Source: Mycoplasmatota bacterium
GTDB lineage: Bacteria > Bacillota_I > Bacilli_A > Izemoplasmatales > Hujiaoplasmataceae
Direction: 5' to 3'
Length of the DNA stretch: 64,000 bases
NCBI GenBank assembly: GCA_016342455.1
Contig: JAEIOE010000005.1
Location: 1 to 64,000, forward strand
A program made the position numbers and the translations under genes. Positions 1 to 7,993 of the stretch are shown in pieces. The notes beneath the pieces were generated by a model. That model saw only the letters and a program-made list of their open reading frames with translations, did no database searches and was not told the DNA's origin. Position 1 is the stretch's first letter. Every line of letters starts with the position of its first letter.

Positions 1-10
1 TACATTTATA

Positions 11-58
11 AAATCAACTAAACTTCCATTATTGGTCGTTTAGTTGATTTTATTATAT
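11..58 (+). terminator. Hairpin, probable terminator of a gene left of the window
   Basis: Two perfect 13-base arms (11-23 and 38-50) enclose a 14-base loop and are followed by a T-rich stretch. The position just 3' of the minus-strand IS110 fragment means it could also serve as an IS boundary structure. The T-run is broken by A residues, so termination strength is uncertain. Confidence 0.5.
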
Positions 59-541
59 TCAAAGTGTCAAACTTGGGATAATGGTTAAGGATACAAGTTC
101 TTTTGAATGCTTATGAATTAATTTTTTATAATAACGAGATAATGATTTTAAATCATTCATGTGGTATGATTGTAATGGATAGGATTGGTAGGTTACTGAG
201 TTTAGTATTAATGATAGTAGTTTTGCATCTGCTTTATCTGTTTTAGTTTTTCTTAGAGTAAGGCTTGTAGCGAACCTTTTAACTAAGTAGGGATTAAATT
301 CCATAAAAGAATAACCGTTATTATTAAGAAACTGTTTAAGGTTTTTTCCATAATGACCAGTAGCTTCTAATCCTATCTTTATTTCACCCGGTTTATCAAG
401 GCATGAGAGTGCTTCTCGAAGTACTTGAAATCCGATAGAATTATTTTGGAACGTAAAAGCATCTTTTATGATTTCTCCTGCTTCAGTAGCGATGAAACAG
501 TCGTGTTTGTATTTAGAAATATCAATACCAACTAAATACAT
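59..541 (-). pseudogene. IS110-family transposase, C-terminally truncated
   Basis: The reading frame begins at an ATG (541-539) preceded by a good GGAGGT ribosome site, giving about 160 residues that open with MYLVGIDISKYKHDCF, the start of the DEDD (RuvC-like) catalytic domain of IS110-family transposases. Further IS110 features are the GLEATGHYG segment and the LRKTKTDKADAKLL segment, both conserved catalytic blocks. Intact family members are roughly 350-420 residues and carry a C-terminal Transposase_20 domain with an essential serine; that half is absent here and the frame stops soon after SLTIIPSLTL. The protein is therefore expected to be inactive for recombination. Whether the 542-800 leader still carries a bridge-RNA-like left end cannot be judged by eye. 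Confidence 0.85.
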
Positions 542-666
542 AGTAGCACCTCCTAAATATTGATTTAAGCACTGTGGTTCACACACAAATTTTATCCAAT
601 GTATTCACGTGAATGAAAGGTCAAAGCCTTAACTAACTAATTGCCAATTATAAATAAAACTGTGGT

Positions 667-1011
667 TTGAGTCATTACCAACTGCTTAAAAGCATAGACA
701 AGAACAGACAAATCCACAGTACTTATATAGTTATTATATTACTATTACTCTTGGTCATTCAAGAAGCCATAATTAACCCTATAGTTTTTATAGTCTTAAT
801 TATACGTAACAAGACAACTGATAACGCAGTTATTGAATCGCTTAATGGTTGGATTAAATCAGACCTAAAAAAGAACTTAAGAATTCAAGACTTCCAAGAT
901 CCTTGGACAGCTATTGAAGTATATGTAAATTACTTCAATAACAACAGACCATCTTGGAAGTTAGATTACTTAAGTCCTGTAGAATATAGAACAATCAATA
1001 ATATTAAATAA
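667..1011 (+). pseudogene. IS3-family transposase (orfB) 3' fragment
   Basis: Only the part from about 814 is transposase: it encodes TDNAVIESLNGWIKSDLKKN and the rest of the C-terminal end of an rve/DDE integrase core, nearly identical to the end of the complete orfB at 1280-2173. The first ~48 residues of the frame are a hydrophobic, unrelated translation of flanking DNA. The catalytic glutamate is present but both aspartates are missing, so this is a dead remnant. It is followed by the same IS right-end sequence as the larger copy. Confidence 0.85.
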
Positions 1012-1130
1012 ATAACATATACCATGTATACATCAAGATAAACATTTGATATAATGTATTTAGTTATGATATGTAGATATCCTCTTTTTTATAACCTAGA
1101 GGGGGGATATGTGTCCTACTTTTTCATAGC
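814..1130 (+). repeat. Copy A of IS3 3' end plus right terminus
   Basis: This stretch repeats 1978-2297 with few differences: end of orfB, the AGATAAACATTTGATATAAT promoter-like segment, and an imperfect hairpin (ATATCCTC ... GAGGGGGGATAT) ending near TAGCAG. After that point the two copies diverge, which marks the IS edge to within a few bases. Confidence 0.85.
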
Positions 1131-1133
1131 AGT

Positions 1134-1283
1134 GCAAAAAAACAAAGAGATAAAATACCTACAGATAAAGCAAAAGATACTGTGGAAGATTTGAAACATC
1201 AAATCTTCTTATTGAAAATAGAAATAGAACGTTTGAAAAGAGGATATTCAGAGAAAGATGTGAAATATATAAAAAAAAACTAA
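1134..1283 (+). pseudogene. IS3 orfA, C-terminal remnant with frameshift site
   Basis: The frame reads through a leucine-zipper segment (VEDLKHQIFLLKIEIERLKR) typical of the C-terminal end of IS3 OrfA and stops at TAA 1281-1283. Nine A residues followed by C (1271-1280) form a slippery run at which a -1 shift would join OrfA to the orfB frame, as is known for the family. The N-terminal DNA-binding half is absent. Confidence 0.75.
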
Positions 1284-2173
1284 TCAAACAATATGAGTAT
1301 CAAATCATAGACAGATTCAAAACGAAGTTTTATGTAAAAGACCTATGTAAATATCTAGGGATACATAGATCAGGATATTATAGATACCTAAAACGAAAAA
1401 CCTATTTAACACATCAAGAACAAACAAAGAATCACCTGAAGATGTTAATTAAGAATTATCATGAGATATATCCAACAAAAGGATATCGAGCAATCAGAAA
1501 AGACATCAGAGATGAAACGGGATGGGTAGTTAGTTATTACTTAATGTATCGATGCTTTAGAGAGATGGGAATCTATTCTAAAGCTAGAAGAAAGGCCTTT
1601 AGAAGGCCAAAACATCAATCTGACAAGTTTCCTAACCTAGTAAATAATAACTGGCATACACAAAGGCCTTTTGAGATTGTATGTAGTGATACAACAATGT
1701 TAGTTATTAATGGCAAAAAATATGATTGGAACTTTCATATAGACGTCTTTAATAACGAAATGGTCGGTTGGGACCTAGCTTCCTACAAACATGGTATGGG
1801 AGTCATGAATCATCTTAACTCGCTGAAAGATTTCTTGAGAATAAAGGAGGAAAGAGGATATGGTGATTTAAACACAGTATTACATAGTGACCAAGGAATT
1901 ATATATGCATCAAAGAAGTTTGAACAAATACATAAAAATTATCCAATCACAAGAAGCATGTCAAGAGTAGCTACACCAACTGATAATGCAGTTATTGAAT
2001 CACTTAATGGATGGATTAAATCGGACTTAAAAAAGAACTTAAGAATCCAAGACTTCCAAGATCCATGGACAGCTATTGAAGTATACGTAAATTACTTCAA
2101 TAACCATAGACCATCTTGGAAGTTAGATTACTTAAGTCCTGTAGAATATAGAACTATAAACGGAATCAAATAA
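1280..2173 (+). CDS. IS3-family transposase OrfB (DDE integrase core)
   Basis: The frame runs on from the frameshift site without its own clear start; the first in-frame ATG is at 1442. It contains the HTH_21-type N-terminus (YLGIHRSGYYRYLKRK, then YHEIYPTKGYRAIRKD) and an rve core with all three acidic catalytic residues: Asp in VCSDTTML, Asp in LHSDQG and Glu in DNAVIESLNGW. Length from the slip site (about 297 residues) is normal for OrfB. It is normally made as an OrfAB fusion, and since orfA is truncated upstream, activity is doubtful although the catalytic domain looks intact. Its last 66 codons are duplicated at 814-1011. Confidence 0.9.
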   Translation, partial: LIKQYEYQIIDRFKTKFYVKDLCKYLGIHRSGYYRYLKRKTYLTHQEQTKNHLKMLIKNYHEIYPTKGYRAIRKDIRDETGWVVSYYLMYRCFREMGIYSKARRKAFRRPKHQSDKFPNLVNNNWHTQRPFEIVCSDTTMLVINGKKYDWNFHIDVFNNEMVGWDLASYKHGMGVMNHLNSLKDFLRIKEERGYGDLNTVLHSDQGIIYASKKFEQIHKNYPITRSMSRVATPTDNAVIESLNGWIKSDLKKNLRIQDFQDPWTAIEVYVNYFNNHRPSWKLDYLSPVEYRTINGIK

Positions 2174-2297
2174 ATACCTAATAGCTTATATACAACAAGA
2201 TAAACATTTGATATAATATATTTAGTTATGATATGTAGATATCCTCTTTTTTATAACCTAGAGGGGGGATATGTGTCCTGCTTTTTCGTAGCAGAGC
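1978..2297 (+). repeat. Copy B of IS3 3' end plus right terminus
   Basis: Direct repeat of 814-1130. It carries a TTGATATAAT-type promoter-like sequence and a GAGGGGGG purine run (2261-2268) just before the junction with the toxin fragment. Confidence 0.85.
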
Positions 2298-2701
2298 ATT
2301 CACAGCCAAAATGGAAACCATTTATATATATATTCTTTGAAATTGGATTTACTGGAGGAACATCCCAGTTAATCAAATTATTAAAAAAACAAGCTCAAAA
2401 ACCAAAGTTTATTTCAATTTCGGTTTCGATTTCAGGATTTATGATATGGGCATACAAGAAAAAGTTTAAGTCACCAATGGATTATGAAGGACCATTTAGT
2501 ACTGTTACATTGAATGTTGCTAACGTTAGAACCTATTGGTCTACTTCAGATAAGTGTAAAGTGGTTGGAGGCGGATATAATTTCGTTCCTTCATACGGCT
2601 TATCTGGATCACAGAGTATGTATTTTTTGAACTCTCGTTCAAGGAAAATGTTGGAAGCTTTAGCTGAAGTTTTGGATATTGATTTAGAAAATCCACTGTA
2701 G
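2273..2701 (+). pseudogene. Orphan Rhs toxin tip, 5' end replaced by IS3 end
   Basis: From about residue 9 the product is homologous to the C-terminal half of the Rhs tip at 8582-9280: shared blocks include SVSISGF/GISLSGF, the KKF then a proline, TYWSTSDKCKVVGGG against TYYSWSKYCKVYGAG, and the LEVLDIDLENP-like end. The Rhs core that should precede it is gone, removed where the IS3 right end was inserted at about 2297. An in-frame GTG (2273) lies five bases after the IS-borne GAGGGGGG run, so the remnant might still be translated with a handful of IS-encoded residues. The family is not known to me; the product has no recognisable nuclease motif, and the membrane immunity partner suggests a membrane target. 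Confidence 0.65.
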
Positions 2702-2715
2702 AAAGAAGGTTGCTC

Positions 2716-3189
2716 ATGGACTATGAAATAATTTACAAAGCAGACAAGTTTCCATTACATATATCTTATTTTGTTGGATTATTGTTTATAATAGGAGGAA
2801 TATTTATATTCATACAAGTTAAAAACAAAGTTGAGGGTTATAAAATGGGAGTTGCTATATTAGTTTCTCTTGTAGGTATTCTCTTAACGGTATACCAATT
2901 TAGCACATATATATATGATTATAAGAATATTTGGAAACCATATCAGGAAGATCAAGTGTTAGTCATTGAGGGATACCCAAACAGTCTAATACTGGAAGAA
3001 TCAACAAATGGTATTGACACATTTTATATAGATGGAGAATTTTTCTGGATAGGAAGTGATTCAATGCCAGGATTACAGAAACAGGCCTGTGAAGGTGGTC
3101 CAATTACATCAAACGACCAGTTATTACGGATAACCTATGTAACTCATGAAAACGTCAATTACATAATGATTGTTGAGGTGAAATCTTAG
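2716..3189 (+). CDS. Two-helix membrane immunity protein of the Rhs tip (copy 1)
   Basis: ATG 2716 follows GAAGG at proper spacing; the in-frame TTG six bases upstream has none. The 157-residue product has a short N-terminal tail, two membrane helices (about 15-33 and 43-64) and a soluble beta-rich C-terminal domain. It is clearly paralogous to the protein at 9298-9771: both contain IEGYP/VEGYP, FYIDGE(F/L), PGLQ(K/Q)xA, GGPI and (L)RITYV. Each copy sits directly behind an Rhs tip, so immunity to that tip is the natural reading, by inference from polymorphic-toxin layout. Here the cognate toxin is broken, leaving an orphan immunity gene. Confidence 0.7.
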   Translation: MDYEIIYKADKFPLHISYFVGLLFIIGGIFIFIQVKNKVEGYKMGVAILVSLVGILLTVYQFSTYIYDYKNIWKPYQEDQVLVIEGYPNSLILEESTNGIDTFYIDGEFFWIGSDSMPGLQKQACEGGPITSNDQLLRITYVTHENVNYIMIVEVKS

Positions 3190-3190
3190 T

Positions 3191-3292
3191 TTGATTCATG
3201 TTAATCCTCATGTTCATTGAGGAAACCCAGGCACAATAGGTAATGATGTTAGAACATTATTGGAAGCAATTAAACACCTATTTGGTTTATAA
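3191..3292 (+). pseudogene. Toxin C-terminal scrap with in-frame TGA
   Basis: Starting two bases after the previous stop, one frame reads LIHVNPHVH, a TGA (3218-3220), then GNPGTIGNDVRTLLEAIKHL and three more residues before TAA. The histidine-rich HVNPHVH block followed by a helical end looks like the last part of a polymorphic-toxin domain. It has no start of its own and is interrupted, so it is a leftover of a displaced toxin tip. The next gene fits as its immunity partner. Confidence 0.5.
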
Positions 3293-3304
3293 GGAGATGT
3301 AATT

Positions 3305-3577
3305 ATGAATGAATACAACTATGAAGACTTCAAAAAAGATATAATTGAGTCAGGTTTAGAAACAATGTTTATATATAATGAAAAGAAATATTCTTTGTCG
3401 ATTGAACCTGACAAATCTAAACTGTTTTGCAAGAAAAAGATTAAACCTCAATGGGTTTTATATAATGAGACAGATAATTTTGAAGTAATTAAAGCACATC
3501 AAATACTAATATGTGATGAGATTATTTTAGAAGGACATAAACTTCAGGATATCTGGGGGGAAGTTCAAATTATTTAA
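3305..3577 (+). CDS. Small soluble protein, probable immunity to the preceding toxin scrap
   Basis: A 90-residue acidic soluble protein with an AGGAGATG ribosome site well placed before ATG 3305. No signal peptide or membrane helix. I do not recognise the family; the W-V-L-Y-N and QDIWGEVQI segments suggest a compact alpha/beta fold. It starts 12 bases after the end of a toxin C-terminal scrap and is of typical immunity-protein size, so immunity is inferred from position only. Confidence 0.55.
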   Translation: MNEYNYEDFKKDIIESGLETMFIYNEKKYSLSIEPDKSKLFCKKKIKPQWVLYNETDNFEVIKAHQILICDEIILEGHKLQDIWGEVQII

Positions 3578-3628
3578 TTATACTTCTATATAGTTTTAGT
3601 CAATAGAGGATTTGTTCATTCCATATGT

Positions 3629-3668
3629 AAAAAAATCTCGAGGATATTGATTTAACTCGAGATTTTTT
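3629..3668. terminator. Bidirectional intrinsic terminator
   Basis: Arms AAAAAAATCTCGAG (3629-3642) and CTCGAGATTTTTT (3656-3668) pair perfectly around a 13-base loop, giving a U-run on either strand. It ends the immunity gene at 3577. Confidence 0.8.
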
Positions 3669-3748
3669 ATATTATACTTCATTAAATGATGTATATATAG
3701 GTTGAAATATAGCAATCGAATTATATATAGAAATATACATAAATGAAA

Positions 3749-3823
3749 GCAACATTGTAAAGACAAGAGCAAAACATTGTAAAGTTTACACTGAAAAAGT
3801 GATAAACATTGTTAAGACAACAC
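3749..3823 (+). repeat. Promoter-repeat unit, copy 1 (drives the DUF5071 gene)
   Basis: First of five related units. Direct repeats of the form AACATTGTAAAGACAAG lie at 3749-3769 and about 3804-3820; between them are TTGTAA (3777-3782) and TGATAA (3800-3805) exactly 17 bases apart. Unlike the other copies it has no terminator and runs into the gene at 3851, so it probably serves as that gene's promoter. Confidence 0.7.
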
Positions 3824-3850
3824 AAATTTCTGTTAGAGTGGGGTAAAAAA

Positions 3851-4261
3851 ATGAATAGAGAAGAAATTGAAGATTTAATAGTAAAGTTAGACTGGTATGG
3901 TCCAGTTGATATACAGGATTATGCAATTCAAAAATTAATTAAGATTGATTATAGTCAATGGTATCTTATCTTACCTAAAAGAATTTACCCTAAAAAACTT
4001 TGGGAAAATGCTGCAAAAGTATTGAAGGGTAAAAAGAATAAGGAAATTAAGAGTATGACTTTAGACATGTTTCATTGGTTAAAGGACTTAAACTGGCCTG
4101 GAGTAGAAATTATCATAGAAATATTACAAAAATTACCGATTAAAGAATTAAAGATATTTGTTTCAAAAGCAATATTGATTGCAGATATTACAGGTGATGA
4201 TGAATGGAAAGAGAATATATACAATGTCTTTGGAGAAGTGTTTTGTACACAAGACGATTAA
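3851..4261 (+). CDS. DUF5071-like helical protein, probable immunity protein
   Basis: ATG 3851 gives 136 residues; an upstream in-frame start at 3809 would extend into the promoter repeat and is not preferred. The segment MFHWLKDLNWPGVEIIIEIL matches my memory of the DUF5071 family (a W-L-x-D-x-N-W-P core), small helical-repeat proteins often found beside contact-dependent or polymorphic toxins. It is soluble with no signal peptide. No cognate toxin is left nearby, so it would be an orphan immunity gene; function is inferred from family habit and neighbourhood. It is separated from the next locus by a strong terminator. Confidence 0.6.
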   Translation: MNREEIEDLIVKLDWYGPVDIQDYAIQKLIKIDYSQWYLILPKRIYPKKLWENAAKVLKGKKNKEIKSMTLDMFHWLKDLNWPGVEIIIEILQKLPIKELKIFVSKAILIADITGDDEWKENIYNVFGEVFCTQDD

Positions 4262-4358
4262 GCATTTTTCTTTCTTCAATGAATAATATTTTGAGTTAGT
4301 TTTTATAAATAAAGTTATATTGATAATTGGATTTCACTGATAGGGTTCAACTAAATAG

Positions 4359-4408
4359 AAAAAAGCATTACTCCTAAAAACAATTATTTAAAAGGAGTAA
4401 TGCTTTTT
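4359..4408. terminator. Strong bidirectional terminator
   Basis: Arms around AAAAGCATTACTCCT (to 4376) and AGGAGTAATGCTTTTT (4393-4408) pair over about 16 bases with a 16-base A/T loop and flanking A/T runs on both sides. Confidence 0.85.
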
Positions 4409-4570
4409 TAGATATTAGTAACAATAATAATATTGGTACTAACTGAGATTAGGGTTAGGTGGAGCATAAACACAGGTTATACATTTTATCAAATGCGTAA
4501 AAGATCGCAACTTATACGTGACAAGGTAATAAAAAAGTGATCTTTAAGCTTGTTAATGTATAAAAAAGAG

Positions 4571-4688
4571 CGCAACATGTTAAAGACAAGAGTGAAACAT
4601 TGAATATTTTATGCTAAAATAGTGATAAACATTGTAAAGACAACACAATAACTAACTAAGTTTATTCCAAATGGAGTAGACTTTTTTG
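4571..4688 (+). repeat. Promoter-repeat unit, copy 2, with terminator
   Basis: Direct repeats CGCAACATGTTAAAGACAAG (from 4571) and AAACATTGTAAAGACAAC (from 4627) flank TTGAAT (4600-4605) and TGATAA (4623-4628), spacer 17. A hairpin with arms at about 4658-4669 and 4672-4683 and a T-run follows, so any transcript would be only ~55 bases. The gene-free stretch 4262-4852 holds this unit, the terminator before it and the promoter at 4779; nothing else is evident. Confidence 0.75.
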
Positions 4689-4778
4689 CTTGTATTCTAT
4701 TGTATGACAATTATATTATATTAGCATATCAACTAATAATTGAATTAACACAATATTTCATTAAAATGAATAGTGGCA

Positions 4779-4807
4779 TTGACATTTCATTTATAATTTG
4801 CTACTAT
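4779..4807 (+). promoter_or_regulatory. Sigma-A-type promoter of the lipoprotein/protease locus
   Basis: TTGACA (4779-4784), 17-base spacer, TACTAT (4802-4807), about 45 bases upstream of the AAGGAG-ATG at 4853. Confidence 0.6.
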
Positions 4808-4852
4808 GAAATTAAGAAGTATCAAAATATAGCGAATATAAAGGAGATTACA

Positions 4853-5440
4853 ATGAAAAAATGCTAGTAGCTTTAATGTCTATTTTTTTTGTATTTCTTG
4901 TAGGATGCGATTCTAGTACAACAATTTATACAGGAACAATTGAAATTGGTTAAAGTGGAGGAGGAGGAGGAGGAGGAGGAGTGGCTACATGGCCAGGCAA
5001 GGTTGTTTTTACAGTACCCAATCCTGTTTTAGATGAAGAGGAATCAACGAATATTCTATTTGGTATGTCATGATTATGATCCAGGGCAATACTATTTATG
5101 GTACGAAACACATTCTAAAGCTGTATTTGTTTCACCATCTCCATCAAACCATTTTCGAGATATAGATGAATACACTATACTATATGAAGAAGATATTGAA
5201 GATTTCGTTACTGATGAATATCTTGTTAGTGGCAATACAAAAAGTTTATTTGGTGTAATAGAGTTTAATAAATCATTTGAACTATCCATATCTTCTAGTG
5301 ATATACCATATGAGCATGGAAAATTGAATTTTGTTTTATGTAGAGGATTTTTTTATGAAGATATGGAAGAAAATCTTGCGACAGTACATAAGACTATTTA
5401 TTTTACAAATACTAATGGCAACTTAGTCTTTTACGAATAA
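4853..5440 (+). pseudogene. Secreted lipoprotein gene with several lesions
   Basis: AAGGAG and ATG 4853 start a gene whose frame breaks at a poly-A run after three codons. One frame over, ATG 4861 opens a lipoprotein signal (LVALMSIFFVFLVGC, cysteine followed by DSS), then TAA at 4951, then eight GGA codons (4957-4980; Gly8) and a further 26 codons. The remaining ~125 residues (from about 5045; start-like ATG 5033) are in a third frame and form a beta-rich domain (FYLVCHDYDPGQYYLWYETH...) ending at 5440. Three breaks in one gene indicate decay; homopolymer sequencing error could explain some. It heads the protease locus and is 22 bases from the next gene. Confidence 0.6.
4957..4980 (+). repeat. 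GGA trinucleotide repeat, 8 units
   Basis: Eight perfect GGA units inside the broken lipoprotein gene, in frame as glycine codons. Changes in unit number would not shift the frame. Confidence 0.9.
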
Positions 5441-5462
5441 AAATAAAAAGGAGAAACTATTA

Positions 5463-7187
5463 ATGAAGAAATTGTTTGTTGTTTTATGTTTATCAATGTT
5501 TTTAGCGACAATAACAACTGTAGGATATCCATTACTTGATCAATCAGATACTATATCAAAAATAATATTTAATGATAGTAGTGAATCTAAATATGAAAGT
5601 GAAAATATATCAAATAAAGATGCATTTACAGAAGAAAGATACACTGTGGTACATGTTCTGATGAGTTATGATCAGTATGAACCATTAGATAATAGTATGA
5701 TTACAGATTCAAAAGTCGACGATTTAGTTAAATTAAATAGAGAAAAGGGCAAAGAGTATCATCAGTCAAAGAATCGAGAACTTTCATTAAAATTAGGGCT
5801 TGATGAAGAAAAAGATTTTTATTCAAGTATGTACACACCTTTTGTGACTTTTAAACTGGATGTGACCGATGAGGTTGATGTAAAAACAAAACTCAAAAAC
5901 TATGCGAATAGTGATGATGTTGAATTGATATATGCAGATGTGGCAGATACTTCGAATATAAAATCTGAAATGAGCACTATGTTTGGTGATATCGGTTTAG
6001 GTAGCTACTCATCTTACTCAAATTACAATGGATATGATGGGACAGGAGTTGTAATAGGTATACTCGAATATGGTGGAGCATGTCTTTTTGGTTCAGGGGG
6101 ATTAGTCGATGAAAATCACGCAAACTTTGTAGGTGTAGATTTAGAGATTCGTAATGAGTGGTATTGTAATGAAAAAGTAAGTGACCATGCTACACTTGTA
6201 GCTTCAATTGCTGGAGGAAATACTGGAATTGCTCGTGAAGCAAAAATCCTAAGTGTTCAAACAGATGCACTAGACTACTCAAGTGAGTTTGACTGGATGT
6301 TAGATCGCGATGTAAATGTAGTTAATATGAGCATAAGTGATGCAGGAATGAATGGTTATTATACTGGCAATGCAGCATTCTTGGATTTTATTGTAAGAAA
6401 TTATTGGGTGACTATAGTAAAATCTTCTGGTAATAATGGAGGGGATATAACCTCCCCCGGAACAGGATACAATATAATAACTGTAGGCTCTATATCTAAT
6501 AGTAGCACGTTAAGTACCTTTTCATCTTGGGAAGAGAATTTTACAATTAGCAAGCCAAATTTAGTAGCACCTGGATCTTCAATAAGTGCAGGGACAATGG
6601 GCCCTGCTTCTGGCACTAGCTTGTCAGCCCCTCATGTAACTGGTGCTATAGCTTTAATGATGGATAGATCATCTACTTTGAAAGCTCATCCCGAGGTTGT
6701 TATGGCTATTATTCAAGCAACTGCAGATAGTTCAAACTTAGTTTCAACCTATAATGATTATGATTCTTCAGGTTTAGAAGAGAAAATAGGAGCAGGAATG
6801 TTAAGAGTTGATAGAGCAGTTGATTTTGTATATAAGAGATCTTATCCAACATTGACAAATAATGATTATTATAGAACATATATTAGAGAAAAAAGAGTCT
6901 ATTTAAGTAATGGTGATGATTTGCAAGCGTCACTAGTGTGGCTAAAAAACATTTATCCCGATGGAACTAGTGGAGCTTTAACTCCTAAGAGTAGTACAGA
7001 TTTAGACCTAAAATTATTTAGTCCATCAGGAGCATTAGTTGCATATTCTAACAGTAACAGTTATAACCAAGAATTTATAAGGTATACTGCGACTTCTACT
7101 GGATATTATACTCTGAAAATATATCAATACGGAAATTATGCTACATATGGTACTGAATACATAGGTCTAGCTTACTGGTATAATTAA
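5463..7187 (+). CDS. Secreted subtilisin-like (S8) serine protease with beta-sandwich tail
   Basis: GGAG precedes ATG 5463. The 574-residue product has a signal peptide (1-22), a propeptide-like region to ~185, an S8 catalytic domain (about 186-460) and a C-terminal PPC-like beta domain (about 475-574, with DLDLKLFSPSG and TGYYTLKIYQYG). Catalytic histidine is H242 (DHATLVASIAGG), oxyanion asparagine N324 (SSGNNGG) and nucleophile S386 (GTSLSAPHVTG). The place of the catalytic aspartate is taken by Glu202 in VVIGILEYGG. The domain is otherwise well conserved, so the enzyme may be slow, altered or a pseudoenzyme. Target unknown; its flanking lipoprotein genes suggest a surface-attached complex or a self-processing exported system. 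Confidence 0.88.
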   Translation: MKKLFVVLCLSMFLATITTVGYPLLDQSDTISKIIFNDSSESKYESENISNKDAFTEERYTVVHVLMSYDQYEPLDNSMITDSKVDDLVKLNREKGKEYHQSKNRELSLKLGLDEEKDFYSSMYTPFVTFKLDVTDEVDVKTKLKNYANSDDVELIYADVADTSNIKSEMSTMFGDIGLGSYSSYSNYNGYDGTGVVIGILEYGGACLFGSGGLVDENHANFVGVDLEIRNEWYCNEKVSDHATLVASIAGGNTGIAREAKILSVQTDALDYSSEFDWMLDRDVNVVNMSISDAGMNGYYTGNAAFLDFIVRNYWVTIVKSSGNNGGDITSPGTGYNIITVGSISNSSTLSTFSSWEENFTISKPNLVAPGSSISAGTMGPASGTSLSAPHVTGAIALMMDRSSTLKAHPEVVMAIIQATADSSNLVSTYNDYDSSGLEEKIGAGMLRVDRAVDFVYKRSYPTLTNNDYYRTYIREKRVYLSNGDDLQASLVWLKNIYPDGTSGALTPKSSTDLDLKLFSPSGALVAYSNSNSYNQEFIRYTATSTGYYTLKIYQYGNYATYGTEYIGLAYWYN

Positions 7188-7206
7188 AGGCAGAAAGGTG
7201 AAGTGA

Positions 7207-7746
7207 ATGTATATGTCTAAGAAAACTCTTTTTCTTCTTTTGGTATTAATGCTAGTCCTTTTGAATGGGTGCCAGATAAGAAAATATGACTCGTATGATG
7301 CAGAAAAATATGCGGATAAGAGTCTAAATATTGATGTAAAAAGTATCTTTTGTACAAGTGAAATTGGATTTAAGGGAAGCAGTAAATATGACTTAGAGAG
7401 TGATGAGAAAGAAATATGTTTCATTTTGGGAGAAGACAAAGGTACAGAGTATGTATATAGTTATGGTTCGAGAACTAATACTAAGCAAATAGACGCTGAA
7501 CCTACAATCTCTTCATCAGATTTGCTTGATTATCTTGATGAAATAAATATAGATATATTGTATTGGAAGTTTATCTATTTGGCAGAATTAGATGCTTTAG
7601 TATATCAAATCACAACAAATGATTCTAAAGAGTTTTTTATCTTCTCAGAACAGTCGGTAAATAAGTACTATGTCGCTACATCTGATAATGGTTTAATTGA
7701 AATCAACTTTCAAGAGTTCATTGAACGTGTATTTGCTGAGGAATAG
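7207..7746 (+). CDS. Lipoprotein of unknown function
   Basis: GAAAGGTG lies ahead of ATG 7207 (ATG 7213 is an alternative). The 179-residue product has a hydrophobic signal and lipobox LLNGC (Cys22) followed by an acidic, mixed alpha/beta domain without recognised motifs. It starts 19 bases after the protease stop and is almost certainly cotranscribed, so it may anchor or inhibit the protease; that is inference from position. Confidence 0.75.
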   Translation: MYMSKKTLFLLLVLMLVLLNGCQIRKYDSYDAEKYADKSLNIDVKSIFCTSEIGFKGSSKYDLESDEKEICFILGEDKGTEYVYSYGSRTNTKQIDAEPTISSSDLLDYLDEINIDILYWKFIYLAELDALVYQITTNDSKEFFIFSEQSVNKYYVATSDNGLIEINFQEFIERVFAEE

Positions 7747-7867
7747 TTATTCGAATTGAGCTGAACTGTGATAGAAACTTAACAGAAATAAGATATATAT
7801 ATATATAATAAATATCAATCAAATAACAATAATTTTAATATTGTTTATCAAGGGTAAACAAAACAGG

Positions 7868-7900
7868 GCAGCTAAGTTAAATGAAATTTAGCTGCTTTAA
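7868..7900 (+). terminator. Hairpin, weak terminator of the protease locus
   Basis: GCAGCTAA (7868-7875) pairs with TTAGCTGC (7888-7895); the following U-run is short and interrupted. Confidence 0.5.
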
Positions 7901-7993
7901 TAATAGAAATGATATCTTCTTAAATATGTGTGTCAAAATGGACTGTGATGGAAAAAAAAGTGATTTTTAAGCTGGGTTATGTATGCAAAAGAG

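Larger units (their letters stand above)
1131..2300 (+). mobile_element. IS3-family (IS150-like) insertion sequence, 5'-truncated
   Basis: The element holds the last part of orfA, a complete orfB joined by a -1 frameshift site, and the right terminus. The left end and the helix-turn-helix half of orfA are missing because the element abuts directly on the right end of copy A at about 1130. It therefore cannot transpose as a unit unless a second left end is supplied. The right end has cut into an Rhs toxin-tip gene at about 2297. Confidence 0.8.

Noticed and set aside
542-800. Bridge-RNA-bearing left end of the IS110 element
   Set aside because: Suspected from position, but no convincing structure could be traced by eye.
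3218-3220. TGA read as tryptophan (mycoplasma code)
   Set aside because: TGA ends many intact genes here, several in ATGA overlaps with the next gene, so it is a stop; the scrap is simply broken.
5092-5289. Minus-strand small open frame
   Set aside because: No ribosome site and antisense to a coding domain; shadow.
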